Made by a program: the position numbers and the translations under genes. Positions 1 to 6,856 of a DNA stretch of 10,626 nt are shown one piece after another (within the stretch, counting starts at the first letter, position 1; each line of letters begins with the position of its first letter). The notes under the pieces were generated by a model, which worked only from the letters and a program-made list of their open reading frames with translations, searched no databases and had not been told where the DNA came from. This DNA is from a bacterium (Candidatus Gribaldobacteria) CG10_big_fil_rev_8_21_14_0_10_41_12 (GTDB lineage: Bacteria > Patescibacteriota > Minisyncoccia > Minisyncoccales > CG1-02-41-26): assembly GCA_002773545.1 (NCBI GenBank), contig PFAV01000001.1, positions 2,062 to 12,687 on the forward strand, read 5' to 3'.

Positions 1-819
1 TAAGCAAAGGTAGAAATGCGCCGACTGGGCGATTAGTTTTCTGGACTCGCACTGGTCAAGGCCAAGTTTAGAATGAAGCATTCTAAAAATTGTTTCAATT
101 TCCCATCTGGTTTTGTACTGAGCCAATAGTTCTTGTTTGGATAATTTTAGGTTGGAGGCGGCAAAGTATTTCTTGCCGTGTCTGACAATCAATACTTTTA
201 ATCCGCCCGATATTTTGCCCGCCATCATCCAATAGGGATTGCGCTGAATTTCTTTTAGCGGTATGCCGTTAACGGTCCGGTTGGATTTTAGCTGGGTGAC
301 GAAATGCCACTGGTATTCCCTGATTTTTTTCATGAGCTTTGAAGCTGCATACCAGGAATCGAAAACAACATATTGAGGCCGTAAACGCAGACGTTTCGCG
401 ATTTGGAGCAGCTCAATTGCCAGATCAATTCTGGTCTTCCCCGAGTGAGGTTTGTAAATTTTCAAGCCGATGGGAACCGTTAATTTGCCGTTCGTCCAAA
501 TCAGCGCCACAATATTTAGCCCGATAATGCTTTTGCCGATTTTTGAATCGTAGACCCAGGCCAGATTTTCAATCTTTTTAGCAAACTGCTTTGATATAAC
601 CGTATCGTCAATAATGAGCCAGCCGCCTGATAGCTTGCCCGAGATTCTCAAAGTGAAATTCTCGAGGAGTATTTGCCAGGAGAATTTCTCATTATTGAGA
701 ATCCTTGTGAGGCTGTCATGCGAACAATCAGTTATTTTAGACAAGGAGGCGCAGTTGGCATTTTCAAAAATGCAAATCAGGCCTTTGATATAGGTGATAA
801 CATTTTTTGGTAAAGACAT
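1..819 (-). CDS. DDE transposase, IS4/IS701-like, 3' end beyond window
   Basis: My own translation gives 273 uninterrupted codons from an ATG at 819 to the window edge, with no stop. It catalyses cut-and-paste movement of the element. The DDE core is visible: a first acidic pair in the string WLIIDDTVI (residues 71-72), a second Asp in VVFDSWYA (residue 154), and a C-terminal YKTRWEIETIF segment with the Glu at 242 (or 240), followed by KLGLDQ. This RWxIE arrangement is typical of IS4-superfamily enzymes, including IS701-like members. The start is fixed because an in-frame TAA lies three codons upstream of the ATG. No Shine-Dalgarno sequence is visible; the leader is A-rich with a TATAAAAT string at 834-841 that might be a -10 box but has no matching -35. 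The remaining C-terminus outside the window should be short, and the protein looks intact so far. The family assignment is less certain than the transposase call. Confidence 0.92.
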   Translation of the reverse strand, partial: MSLPKNVITYIKGLICIFENANCASLSKITDCSHDSLTRILNNEKFSWQILLENFTLRISGKLSGGWLIIDDTVISKQFAKKIENLAWVYDSKIGKSIIGLNIVALIWTNGKLTVPIGLKIYKPHSGKTRIDLAIELLQIAKRLRLRPQYVVFDSWYAASKLMKKIREYQWHFVTQLKSNRTVNGIPLKEIQRNPYWMMAGKISGGLKVLIVRHGKKYFAASNLKLSKQELLAQYKTRWEIETIFRMLHSKLGLDQCESRKLIAQSAHFYLCL

Positions 820-905
820 AGAGTTTTATTTTTATTTTATAGTTTCATCTCTATTTTACCATCTTTACCTTAATTTTAGCTAATTTTTCAAAGTGCGTAA
901 GTACT
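1..905 (-). mobile_element. Insertion sequence (IS4/IS701-like), one end only
   Basis: This is the right-hand part of an insertion sequence; the other end lies outside the window. It holds a DDE transposase reading leftwards from 819 and a non-coding leader of roughly 85 bp. The right boundary is inferred: the epimerase-like reading frame to its right stays family-like up to about position 906 and then turns into four unrelated residues and a stop. The tip at 892-905 is an imperfect palindrome (agtgcgtaagtact, 10 of 14 positions self-complementary), which could be part of a terminal inverted repeat. The partner repeat and any target duplication cannot be seen, so the exact end is uncertain by several bases. 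Confidence 0.75.
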
Positions 906-1208
906 GTTAGTAATTAAAAGATAAGCCGGCGAACTATTTACTCCCGCCAGTACGGCCGCTTCAGCCGCACACATAATAATTAGGTCAACCGGCCCGGCCG
1001 ACTCCAAATCCTCCGGATTTCTGATATCGCCGTATAGAAAATTAATTCCTCCTGCCGCCAGTCTTTTCATATTTAATTCCGAGCCTCTTCTCTTTAAATT
1101 ATCCAAGGCCGTTATTTCGGTCTGCGGATATTTTTCTTTTAATTTGACTGCCAAATTGGAACCGACAAACCCGGCCCCGCCGGTAATCAAGATATTTTTA
1201 TAAATCAT
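888..1208 (-). pseudogene. NAD-dependent sugar epimerase (CDP-paratose 2-epimerase-like), truncated by IS
   Basis: Only the N-terminal Rossmann part of an extended short-chain dehydrogenase/reductase is present: 106 codons where the family usually has about 300-350. The NAD-binding loop TGGAGFVGSN (residues 9-18, GxxGxxG), the Asp ending strand 2 (D36), the DNLKRRGSELN string (36-46) and GDIRN (60-64) are clear. DNLxRRGSELN followed later by AExxVLAG resembles CDP-paratose/CDP-tyvelose 2-epimerases, which act on CDP-dideoxyhexoses. The catalytic Ser/Thr and YxxxK are absent. After residue 101 (...LLITN) the frame adds only STYAL and stops at TGA; family members continue here with a conserved helix. 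I infer that the insertion element cut the gene near 905, with the remainder beyond the left side of the element. It is the last gene of the operon, 17 nt after the preceding glycosyltransferase. The exact sugar substrate is uncertain. Confidence 0.8.
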
Positions 1209-1225
1209 AATTTATTTGTCTTATT

Positions 1226-2278
1226 TTAATAACTATTTATAATTCTGCCAATCAATTTTTTTATATCATATTGCTCATTGACAATGGCTTTTAAATTTTT
1301 GGTCATTTGCAGTTTTTTATCTTCGGCCATTTCCCTTAATCTGATTATTTTCTCCGCCAATTCAAATTCGCTGGCTTTTGTCAAAATCAAATCAGACTTA
1401 TAATTTTCAAGTATATTCGCAAAAGTTTCGTTTAATAAAATCACCGGCAACCCGCCAGCCATCGATTCCAAGACGGCTTTATCCATGCCTCCGGTCGGGC
1501 ATAAATTAACGCTCAAATCCGCTCTTTGATAGACTTCGGCGATATCTTTATGCGGAACACTGCCGCAAAAATTTATATAATTTTCCAGCTTATTACTTTT
1601 AATTATCCAAATTAATTCATCTTGATAAACCTGATCATCTTGATAAACCGGGCTACCCACTAAATCAACTTTGATATTTTTTATACTATTTTTATTCACT
1701 AAAAAATTTATAGCTTCAATTAATAGTTTCTGATTCTTAATTCTACTAATCCTGCCGACATAAATAATTCTAAAATTTTCCCGGTGGTCCGGCCTAGGGC
1801 TATAACTGAATTGCTCCAGATCAATTCCATGGCCGATTATTTTTAGCTTCTTGCTTGGCAGATTAAAACTTTCTTCGGAGGATGTAAATATAATGTTAGC
1901 TAATAATTCAGCTAATCTTAGCTGAAAACTAACTTCTTTATGCACATACCATAGCCCAATTTTTTTGCCGGTTAATCTCCAAAGCAATCCGCCCATTATA
2001 ACATATTCTTTATTCATGTGCGCAAAAACCGTATCATAATTTTTTCTCTCGCTCCAGATATATTTATAAAACCTGAATAAATATTTTAATTTTGATTGGC
2101 CCGCCTCTTTGCCGAGCGATAAGACTTTAACATTTTCCGGCAAATGATATTCGCCGACTCCCAAAGCAACTACCGTAACTTTTTCCGCGCAGTTCGCGAA
2201 CTCATAAATCCAGCCGTGGAAAAATCCCAACAGGTCATCGTTTTGATCTACTTTTTGTGTTATCACCAACAATTTCAT
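1226..2278 (-). CDS. Glycosyltransferase family 4
   Basis: The 350-residue protein has the two Rossmann domains of a GT-B glycosyltransferase and probably adds a sugar from a nucleotide donor to a lipid-linked glycan at the cytoplasmic membrane face. The N-terminal acceptor domain is poorly conserved (about 1-150). The C-terminal donor domain begins after GHGIDLEQF (149-157) and shows IIYVGRISRIKNQ (171-183) and the donor-site helix TGGMDKAVLESMAGGLPVI (262-280). The usual EX7E motif is incomplete: the second Glu is present (E271) but the position of the first is Gly263. Some GT4 subgroups with a TGxxDKxVLE string share this, so it need not mean inactivity. Residues around 211-222 carry a small duplication (VYQD repeated). 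It starts at ATG 2278, three bases after the stop of the methyltransferase upstream, without a recognisable Shine-Dalgarno sequence, as expected for coupled translation. The sugar and linkage cannot be predicted. Confidence 0.9.
   Translation of the reverse strand: MKLLVITQKVDQNDDLLGFFHGWIYEFANCAEKVTVVALGVGEYHLPENVKVLSLGKEAGQSKLKYLFRFYKYIWSERKNYDTVFAHMNKEYVIMGGLLWRLTGKKIGLWYVHKEVSFQLRLAELLANIIFTSSEESFNLPSKKLKIIGHGIDLEQFSYSPRPDHRENFRIIYVGRISRIKNQKLLIEAINFLVNKNSIKNIKVDLVGSPVYQDDQVYQDELIWIIKSNKLENYINFCGSVPHKDIAEVYQRADLSVNLCPTGGMDKAVLESMAGGLPVILLNETFANILENYKSDLILTKASEFELAEKIIRLREMAEDKKLQMTKNLKAIVNEQYDIKKLIGRIINSY
1617..1649. repeat. 18-bp-period tandem duplication inside glycosyltransferase gene
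   Basis: The 15-mer tcatcttgataaacc occurs at 1617-1631 and again at 1635-1649, a direct repeat with an 18-bp period. It keeps the reading frame and doubles the residues VYQD at about 211-214 and 217-220 of the GT4 protein. It looks like a simple slippage or local duplication event in a surface loop. Confidence 0.85.
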
Positions 2279-2281
2279 ATA

Positions 2282-2941
2282 TTACTTTACGCAAAATATA
2301 TTGTAGCCGCTAGTCTGCTTACTGGCCAATAACTTAAAAAACTTGTCAACATAGTTAAAAATTCCGGTCCTTTTGGAAAAAAATGGAAATAAATTCATCA
2401 GGGTCGCCAAAGCTCCGCGGACATTTTGTATCTCCACGTTTTTAAAATCTTTGGCCAAATAACTCACGCCGTCATAAGTAAAACGGTAAAAATCTTTATA
2501 ATAACCGGGCAAGGGATGATAATAAAACAGAAAAGGCACATAAATAAAACAAAAGCCGCCGGGCTTAAGCACCCGATAAATTTCACTTACCGCCTGGAGC
2601 GGATTTTCCACGTGCTGCAAAACCGCGATGCAAATAATAGCGTCCACGCTATTGTCTTGAAGCGATAATTGATGGATATCGGAAATTATATCGGGATGAT
2701 AATCGCCAACTTTATCCAAGATTTTATAATCGACATTTTTTAAATACGGCTTTAGCCAGGAATTTGCTTCAGAAATTTTATTACCCCGACTGGCGTCTAG
2801 GCGCAAACCGCCGCCGATGTCAATAATATATTTTTTTTTCGTAAAAATTTCTGTTAATTTTTCTTTGATAAATTTATCCCAGGGGGTATTCGTATAATTA
2901 ATTTTTAGAGAATTTAATCGCTTTTTTCCAGCCTGCTTCAT
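2282..2941 (-). CDS. SAM-dependent methyltransferase, class I (Methyltransf_11-like)
   Basis: The 219-residue protein is a class I (Rossmann-fold) methyltransferase. Motif I is a variant, IIDIGGGLRLD (39-49), where DxGxGxG is usual. IICIAVLQHVENP (102-114) matches motif IV and post-IV, followed by EIYRVLKPGGFCFIYVPF (120-137). The C-terminal part (FYRFTYDGVSYLAKDF) resembles methyltransferases found in polysaccharide clusters, so O- or N-methylation of a sugar is likely; the position methylated is unknown. The ATG at 2941 lies inside the end of the upstream NodB-GT4 gene, giving a 44-nt overlap. No ATG, GTG or TTG occurs between it and motif I, so this start is needed unless a rare ATT near 2902 is used. 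An A9 run on the coding strand (2831-2839) sits just before motif I. The next gene starts three bases after its stop. Confidence 0.88.
   Translation of the reverse strand: MKQAGKKRLNSLKINYTNTPWDKFIKEKLTEIFTKKKYIIDIGGGLRLDASRGNKISEANSWLKPYLKNVDYKILDKVGDYHPDIISDIHQLSLQDNSVDAIICIAVLQHVENPLQAVSEIYRVLKPGGFCFIYVPFLFYYHPLPGYYKDFYRFTYDGVSYLAKDFKNVEIQNVRGALATLMNLFPFFSKRTGIFNYVDKFFKLLASKQTSGYNIFCVK
2831..2839. repeat. Nine-base homopolymer (A9 on coding strand)
   Basis: Nine consecutive T on the plus strand encode Lys35-Lys37 of the methyltransferase just ahead of motif I. A one-base slip here would remove the whole catalytic domain. It may be simply a consequence of AAA lysine codon use. Confidence 0.9.
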
Positions 2942-4787
2942 AAAGTTGGAGCGTTGCTTCTTGATTGGGCAAATTCTTTATCGCCGTGGCCGCGCCTTGG
3001 CCCAATTTATTTCTTAAGGCTTCATCTTCGATTAAATTAAGCATAGCGCCGGCCAATTTTTTCTTATCGCCCGGTTCAATTATCAAACCGCTTTGGCCGT
3101 TAATTATTACTTCGCCGGCGCAACCCACGTCAGTCATGATGATGGGCAACCCGAAACTGGCAGCTTCAACTACCGCCAGGCCCCAGCCCTCATAATTTGA
3201 AGTTAATAAAAACGCGTCAGCTTGGGCATAATACGACGCTACATCTTTCTGCCAGCCCAACAATTTTATATTAATTTCCAATTTCCAATTTCCAATTTCC
3301 AATTTCAATTTTTCTTTTTCCGGGCCATCTCCGATAATCCATAATTCCGCGCTGGGATATTTTTTCACCACTTCCGCCATGGCCTCAATCTGCATGCCGA
3401 TATTCTTTACTTCTACTGATCGGCCAACAGTTAAAAATATAAATCTATCATTCGTTTTTTTTATTTTTGCTTTATCAGGCCTGGCGGCCAATTCGGAAAA
3501 TATCGGCACTACCGTAATTTTTCTCTCCGGCACGGAAAATTCCGACATTAACTGTTTTTTTACCCGCTGACTGACTGCTCTTACCGCAGCGGCGCGAGGA
3601 ATATTGAATTTAGCCAAATATTTTCTGATTCCCTGAAATTTTTCAAAGCCATGCACTTGCATTTCAAAACTAATTGTAAAACTTTTAGCTAAAATCAAGA
3701 AGAGAAAACCCAAAAAATCGGCGGCCGGCGAACTTATTAAATTAAGGCGACGCCGTTTAATTATTTTGCTGGCCAAAAATAAAACATAAAAAAAATTAAG
3801 CGCTTTATTCTTAAATTTCGTCGGATAAATGAAGAGATTGCCCAGCCGCCGGAATTTGCCCCGTCCGATAACTATAATATGGTACTCTTCGCACCTGGCG
3901 GCATATTCCGCCTGTCTGGTTTGAGTAATTGAACCGGGATTTAAAATTGAACTGTCAAGGCTGAATGACAGCAGCCTTATTTTTTCAAAATCCTGGCGGC
4001 CGAGCCCGCCGCCTGTTTGCAAACGTTTAAATATGGCGCTGCTAAAACCCAGCTTGCCTTTAAATTCCGCCGGCCCGGTATCGCTGGCGATGGTGTTGCG
4101 GCATAAATTGTATAAAAAACTTTCTAAATTAACCACGCCCTCATTAACTCCCACCGCCAATTTAAAACCGCTTTTTTTAACAACCTCAACTGTCTGCTCA
4201 CTAAAATCGCCGCGCGGATAGGCAAAAAACAGGCGAGTTTTGCCTATAATACCTTCTAAATATTTTTTGGAGTCATTGATTTCTTTTTCGGCCGAAGCCA
4301 AATCTAGCCGAGTTAATTCAAAGTGATTAGCCGTATGAGGCTCGATATCGGCCAATTTTGAACTGGCCAGTTTTTTTAGTTCGCCCTCGCTTAACACCGC
4401 CTTGGGCGAATTTTCCGAATTATCAATATAGCCGCCGATATAATTTGTGGAAATAAAAAATGTCGCGGGAAAATCATATTTTTCCAAAATCGGCAAAGCA
4501 TTATGCAACTGCGAGCGCAAACCGTCGTCAAAAGTTAATACCACCGTTTTGGGCGGAATGGCTGTTTGGCTTGACAACAATTCGCTTAATTCGGCCAGAC
4601 TGATAACGTGATACTTTCCGGAATGCAAAAAATTCATCTGTTGTTCAAAATTTTTCCGGCTGACGGATAAATATAAGCCGTCCGAGTCAATTGAATGGTA
4701 AAGCAAAATCACCGCCCGGTTTTTCGGTAAAAAAATATTGATAAAATTAAGCCAATAATAAATAAATTGTTTTAAAAAATGTTTCAT
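2898..4787 (-). CDS. Fusion: NodB polysaccharide deacetylase (CE4) + GT4 glycosyltransferase
   Basis: The 629-residue protein joins two enzymes. Residues about 25-215 form a NodB-homology domain: AVILLYHSI (25-33), TFDDG (85-89, catalytic Asp87 and metal-binding Asp88), HTANH (151-155, metal-binding His151 and His155) and YPRG (190-193). The active site appears complete for a metal-dependent N- or O-deacetylase acting on an acetylated sugar. Residues about 270-625 form a GT-B glycosyltransferase of family 4, with IFLTVGRSVEVKN (450-462), IIGDGPEKEKL (484-494) and NYEGWGLAVVEAASFGLPI (531-549), which contains a full EX7E (E533, E541). A hydrophobic stretch near 6-20 could be a membrane anchor; no cleavable signal peptide is obvious, so the protein may stay cytoplasmic, which would suit deacetylation of a lipid-linked intermediate. 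A heptamer repeat encodes residues near 495-506. The ATG at 4787 follows the upstream stop by one base. No stop or frameshift separates the domains. Confidence 0.92.
   Translation of the reverse strand: MKHFLKQFIYYWLNFINIFLPKNRAVILLYHSIDSDGLYLSVSRKNFEQQMNFLHSGKYHVISLAELSELLSSQTAIPPKTVVLTFDDGLRSQLHNALPILEKYDFPATFFISTNYIGGYIDNSENSPKAVLSEGELKKLASSKLADIEPHTANHFELTRLDLASAEKEINDSKKYLEGIIGKTRLFFAYPRGDFSEQTVEVVKKSGFKLAVGVNEGVVNLESFLYNLCRNTIASDTGPAEFKGKLGFSSAIFKRLQTGGGLGRQDFEKIRLLSFSLDSSILNPGSITQTRQAEYAARCEEYHIIVIGRGKFRRLGNLFIYPTKFKNKALNFFYVLFLASKIIKRRRLNLISSPAADFLGFLFLILAKSFTISFEMQVHGFEKFQGIRKYLAKFNIPRAAAVRAVSQRVKKQLMSEFSVPERKITVVPIFSELAARPDKAKIKKTNDRFIFLTVGRSVEVKNIGMQIEAMAEVVKKYPSAELWIIGDGPEKEKLKLEIGNWKLEINIKLLGWQKDVASYYAQADAFLLTSNYEGWGLAVVEAASFGLPIIMTDVGCAGEVIINGQSGLIIEPGDKKKLAGAMLNLIEDEALRNKLGQGAATAIKNLPNQEATLQLYEAGWKKAIKFSKN
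3273..3306. repeat. Heptamer tandem repeat (AATTTCC) inside the GT4 domain
   Basis: Four perfect copies of AATTTCC (3273-3300) are followed by a partial fifth (AATTTC, 3301-3306). On the coding strand the unit is GGAAATT, and it translates as part of KLEIGNWKLEI at about residues 495-505. Three units equal 21 bases, so the repeat can change by threes without a frameshift. It lies in the loop after IIGDGPEKEKL, where GT4 proteins tolerate length variation. Confidence 0.95.
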
Positions 4788-4788
4788 C

Positions 4789-5400
4789 TTATCGTTTTTT
4801 TAAAACCAAAAAATATTCTCTTCTGAAAACGGGCAGATAAAAAGCGGCTAAAACCGATAAGCCATACCAGAATTTATTTCCATAATAATCGCCGAAATAA
4901 AAACAGTCCAAAATTTCCAAATCGTTAATTTCCGCGAATTTTTCTCCGCTGTCTTCCCTTAATAATTTCGCTATGGCCTGGGGCGGATAGGGCTTAACGT
5001 GCCCGAAAGTGTTCCAAAATTTCTTAGTCGGCATTTCTGAACTTAAGACCGCCAGGCCGCCGGGCTTAAGCGCTCTTTTAATTTCCAGGAGCAGGCCGCG
5101 GGCGCTCTCAATTTCCAAATGTTCTATGACGTTCCGGCAATGCACCGCCTCAAACGCGCCATCGGCAAAATCTAAATTTGTTACGTCATTCATTTTTACT
5201 TTATAGCCCGCGGCCGCCAATTCCTTGACGACCGCTGGATTGGCGTCAATACCGTAAATTTTTTCTTTATTATTCTTTAAAAATTCTCCTTGGCCGCAAC
5301 CAATATCAAGCACGGCCTTATCTTTAAAATAAAACTCATACAAAAAATCTTTTTTTGCCAATTTTTTTCTTAAAATATAAAAAAATGACGGCTTAGACAT
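4789..5400 (-). CDS. SAM-dependent methyltransferase, class I
   Basis: The 203-residue protein is a class I methyltransferase with motif I AVLDIGCGQGEF (29-40), the acidic end of strand 2 in YGIDANP (49-55, Asp52), motif II/III MNDVTNLDFADGAFEAVHCRN (70-90), an IEHL segment (92-95) and LKPGGLAVLS (111-120). The C-terminal section is partly hydrophobic (LSVLAAFYLPVF, 181-192) and may bind a lipid-linked acceptor or the membrane. The likely role is methylation of a sugar on the growing glycan; the acceptor is unknown. I chose ATG 5400 over a TTG at 5445: the extra 15 residues would overlap the radical SAM gene by 35 nt and only mirror it in another frame, while ATG 5400 lies ten bases after that gene's TAA. 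It ends one base before the NodB-GT4 start, so the two are probably translated together. Confidence 0.9.
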   Translation of the reverse strand: MSKPSFFYILRKKLAKKDFLYEFYFKDKAVLDIGCGQGEFLKNNKEKIYGIDANPAVVKELAAAGYKVKMNDVTNLDFADGAFEAVHCRNVIEHLEIESARGLLLEIKRALKPGGLAVLSSEMPTKKFWNTFGHVKPYPPQAIAKLLREDSGEKFAEINDLEILDCFYFGDYYGNKFWYGLSVLAAFYLPVFRREYFLVLKKR

Positions 5401-5410
5401 AGTAAGATTA

Positions 5411-6856
5411 TTAAGTAGTCGCCCTTTTCGCCAGCTTAAATTCAATCGGCCAGGCGAAAAATTTTAATCTCCACCTTAATTGGCAGAGCAGGACAAAAGC
5501 CAATTTAACCAGCCGCGGCGCTTTGACCGACGAACCCATGGCGCTCTTTAGGCTATGGGCGCCGAAACGCACATAAGCTTCCATGGACTCCACAAAATCC
5601 TTATGGCGCACCCAGGGAAAATTTCGCACGGTTAAGTAATTTAATTCGTTTTCTATTAAATGCGCCCACTCTGCCAGATCGCGCGGCTCCCGCCAGCCGC
5701 TGGCAAGGCACTCCTGATACAAAATTGAACCCGGATACGGCCGAAACGCTTGTGGCCCCAAAATTTGCACCTGGTCGCTCAACTTAATCAGTTTATCAAT
5801 TAAATCAAGCGTCATCAGCATGTCTGGTTTGCTTTCGCCGGGCAAACCGATCATGAATGAATATTGCGGGATAATGCCGTGTTTTAAGCACTGCTTGGCC
5901 GAATAAATAATCTGTTCCGGTTTAATGTCCTTTTTGATCTTGGCTAAAATAGCCGGACTACCCGACTCGGCGCCGAACGACAATAAATAACAGCCTGATT
6001 TTTTTAATTTTCCCATAAATTCATCGCCAATCATCCCTTCCCTGATATAATCGGCGCGAACGGTCGTCTCCCAGCTAATATTCAAATTCTCGGTAATTAA
6101 GCCATCAATAATCGCTTTGGCGCGGTTAAAGTCAACAAAAAAATTTTCATCCCAAAACCTTAAAGGCTTGCCCGCGAAATACGGTTTACTTTTTATGATT
6201 CGTAAATCTGCCAATACCTGTTCCGCGGTTCGCGCCCGCCAGCGATTTTGTAAAATAGCGTTAATACAGAAAGTGCAGCGATGGGGACAGCCGCGCGAAG
6301 TCAGCGACGGAATCAAATATAATTTTTCCAGAATTTCTGGCGGCACTAATTCCCACTTAAATAAGGGCATTTGGGCTGGCTGGCATAATTCTCTTCTGGG
6401 GTTAACGATTATTTTTTCTCCCTCCTTATATAATATGCCCTTTATCTCGGTTAAATTTTTGCCGCTGGCGATTTCATAAAAGGTTTCTTCGCCCTCGCCA
6501 ACTATTACTATATCAACCAGTTTATGCTTAACGGTTTGCTCCGGGAAAAAAGTCGGGTGAGCGCCGCCCCAGATGATTTTACGCCCCGGGTTGATTTTTC
6601 TGATTAGCCGTGAAATTTCCAAGGCGCCGGGCAGCTGGGTAGTCATGACCGAAAGGCCAGCGTAATCGCCTTGGGCGGCTTCTCTTTCCAGCTCCGCCAA
6701 AAAATTTTTTTGCCTAGCCCCGTCCAAAATTTTAACTGGCACGCCTTTGGCGTCCAGATAGGTCGCGATGCTCAACAAGCCGACTGAAACCGAACTGTCA
6801 TAATTGGCCTTGGCGATATTGAACGGCGGATTAATTAACAAAACTTTATTGCCCAT
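5411..6856 (-). CDS. Radical SAM protein with N-terminal B12-binding-like domain
   Basis: The 481-residue protein has the two-domain layout of B12-binding radical SAM enzymes. Residues about 1-130 match the cobalamin-binding-like fold: KVLLINPPF (4-12), SVGLLSIATYL (24-34), IIWGGAHPTFFPE (94-106) and VGEGEE (119-124). The DxHxxG cobalamin-ligand motif is not seen, so cobalamin may be bound base-on or not at all. The [4Fe-4S] site is CPHRCTFC (190-197; Cys190, Cys194, Cys197, CxxxCxxC), followed by LRFWDENFF (232-240), FGAESGS (294-300) and FMIGLPGES (334-342), all typical of the radical SAM barrel. Relatives perform methylation or other radical modifications of sugars, lipids or tetrapyrroles; in this cluster a tailoring step on the glycan or its lipid carrier is likely, without a firm reaction. 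I start it at ATG 6856 (MGNKVLL), which overlaps the upstream stop by 11 nt. A longer frame back to 7015 adds 53 residues unlike the family that mirror the upstream gene. Confidence 0.9.
   Translation of the reverse strand: MGNKVLLINPPFNIAKANYDSSVSVGLLSIATYLDAKGVPVKILDGARQKNFLAELEREAAQGDYAGLSVMTTQLPGALEISRLIRKINPGRKIIWGGAHPTFFPEQTVKHKLVDIVIVGEGEETFYEIASGKNLTEIKGILYKEGEKIIVNPRRELCQPAQMPLFKWELVPPEILEKLYLIPSLTSRGCPHRCTFCINAILQNRWRARTAEQVLADLRIIKSKPYFAGKPLRFWDENFFVDFNRAKAIIDGLITENLNISWETTVRADYIREGMIGDEFMGKLKKSGCYLLSFGAESGSPAILAKIKKDIKPEQIIYSAKQCLKHGIIPQYSFMIGLPGESKPDMLMTLDLIDKLIKLSDQVQILGPQAFRPYPGSILYQECLASGWREPRDLAEWAHLIENELNYLTVRNFPWVRHKDFVESMEAYVRFGAHSLKSAMGSSVKAPRLVKLAFVLLCQLRWRLKFFAWPIEFKLAKRATT

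Noticed and set aside
339..527. Plus-strand frame of 62 codons opposite the transposase
   Set aside because: It is a shadow of the minus-strand transposase, with no recognisable domain.
834..841. TATAAAAT as transposase -10 promoter element
   Set aside because: Spacing to the start is plausible, but no -35-like hexamer lies at the right distance and the leader is generally AT-rich, so it cannot be supported as a separate feature.
820..905. Possible regulatory RNA or terminator in the non-coding stretch at the IS end
   Set aside because: I see no GC-rich stem with a following T run and no known RNA motif, only an imperfect short palindrome at the tip.
2555..5071. Identical 16-mer gccgccgggcttaagc in both methyltransferase genes (2555-2570 and 5056-5071)
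   Set aside because: It encodes the conserved LKPGG motif of class I methyltransferases in each; the flanks differ, so it is codon coincidence on a shared motif, not a repeat element.
5401..5445. TTG start at 5445 for the methyltransferase
   Set aside because: It lies inside the radical SAM gene and only adds residues mirroring that gene; ATG 5400 follows the stop by ten bases.
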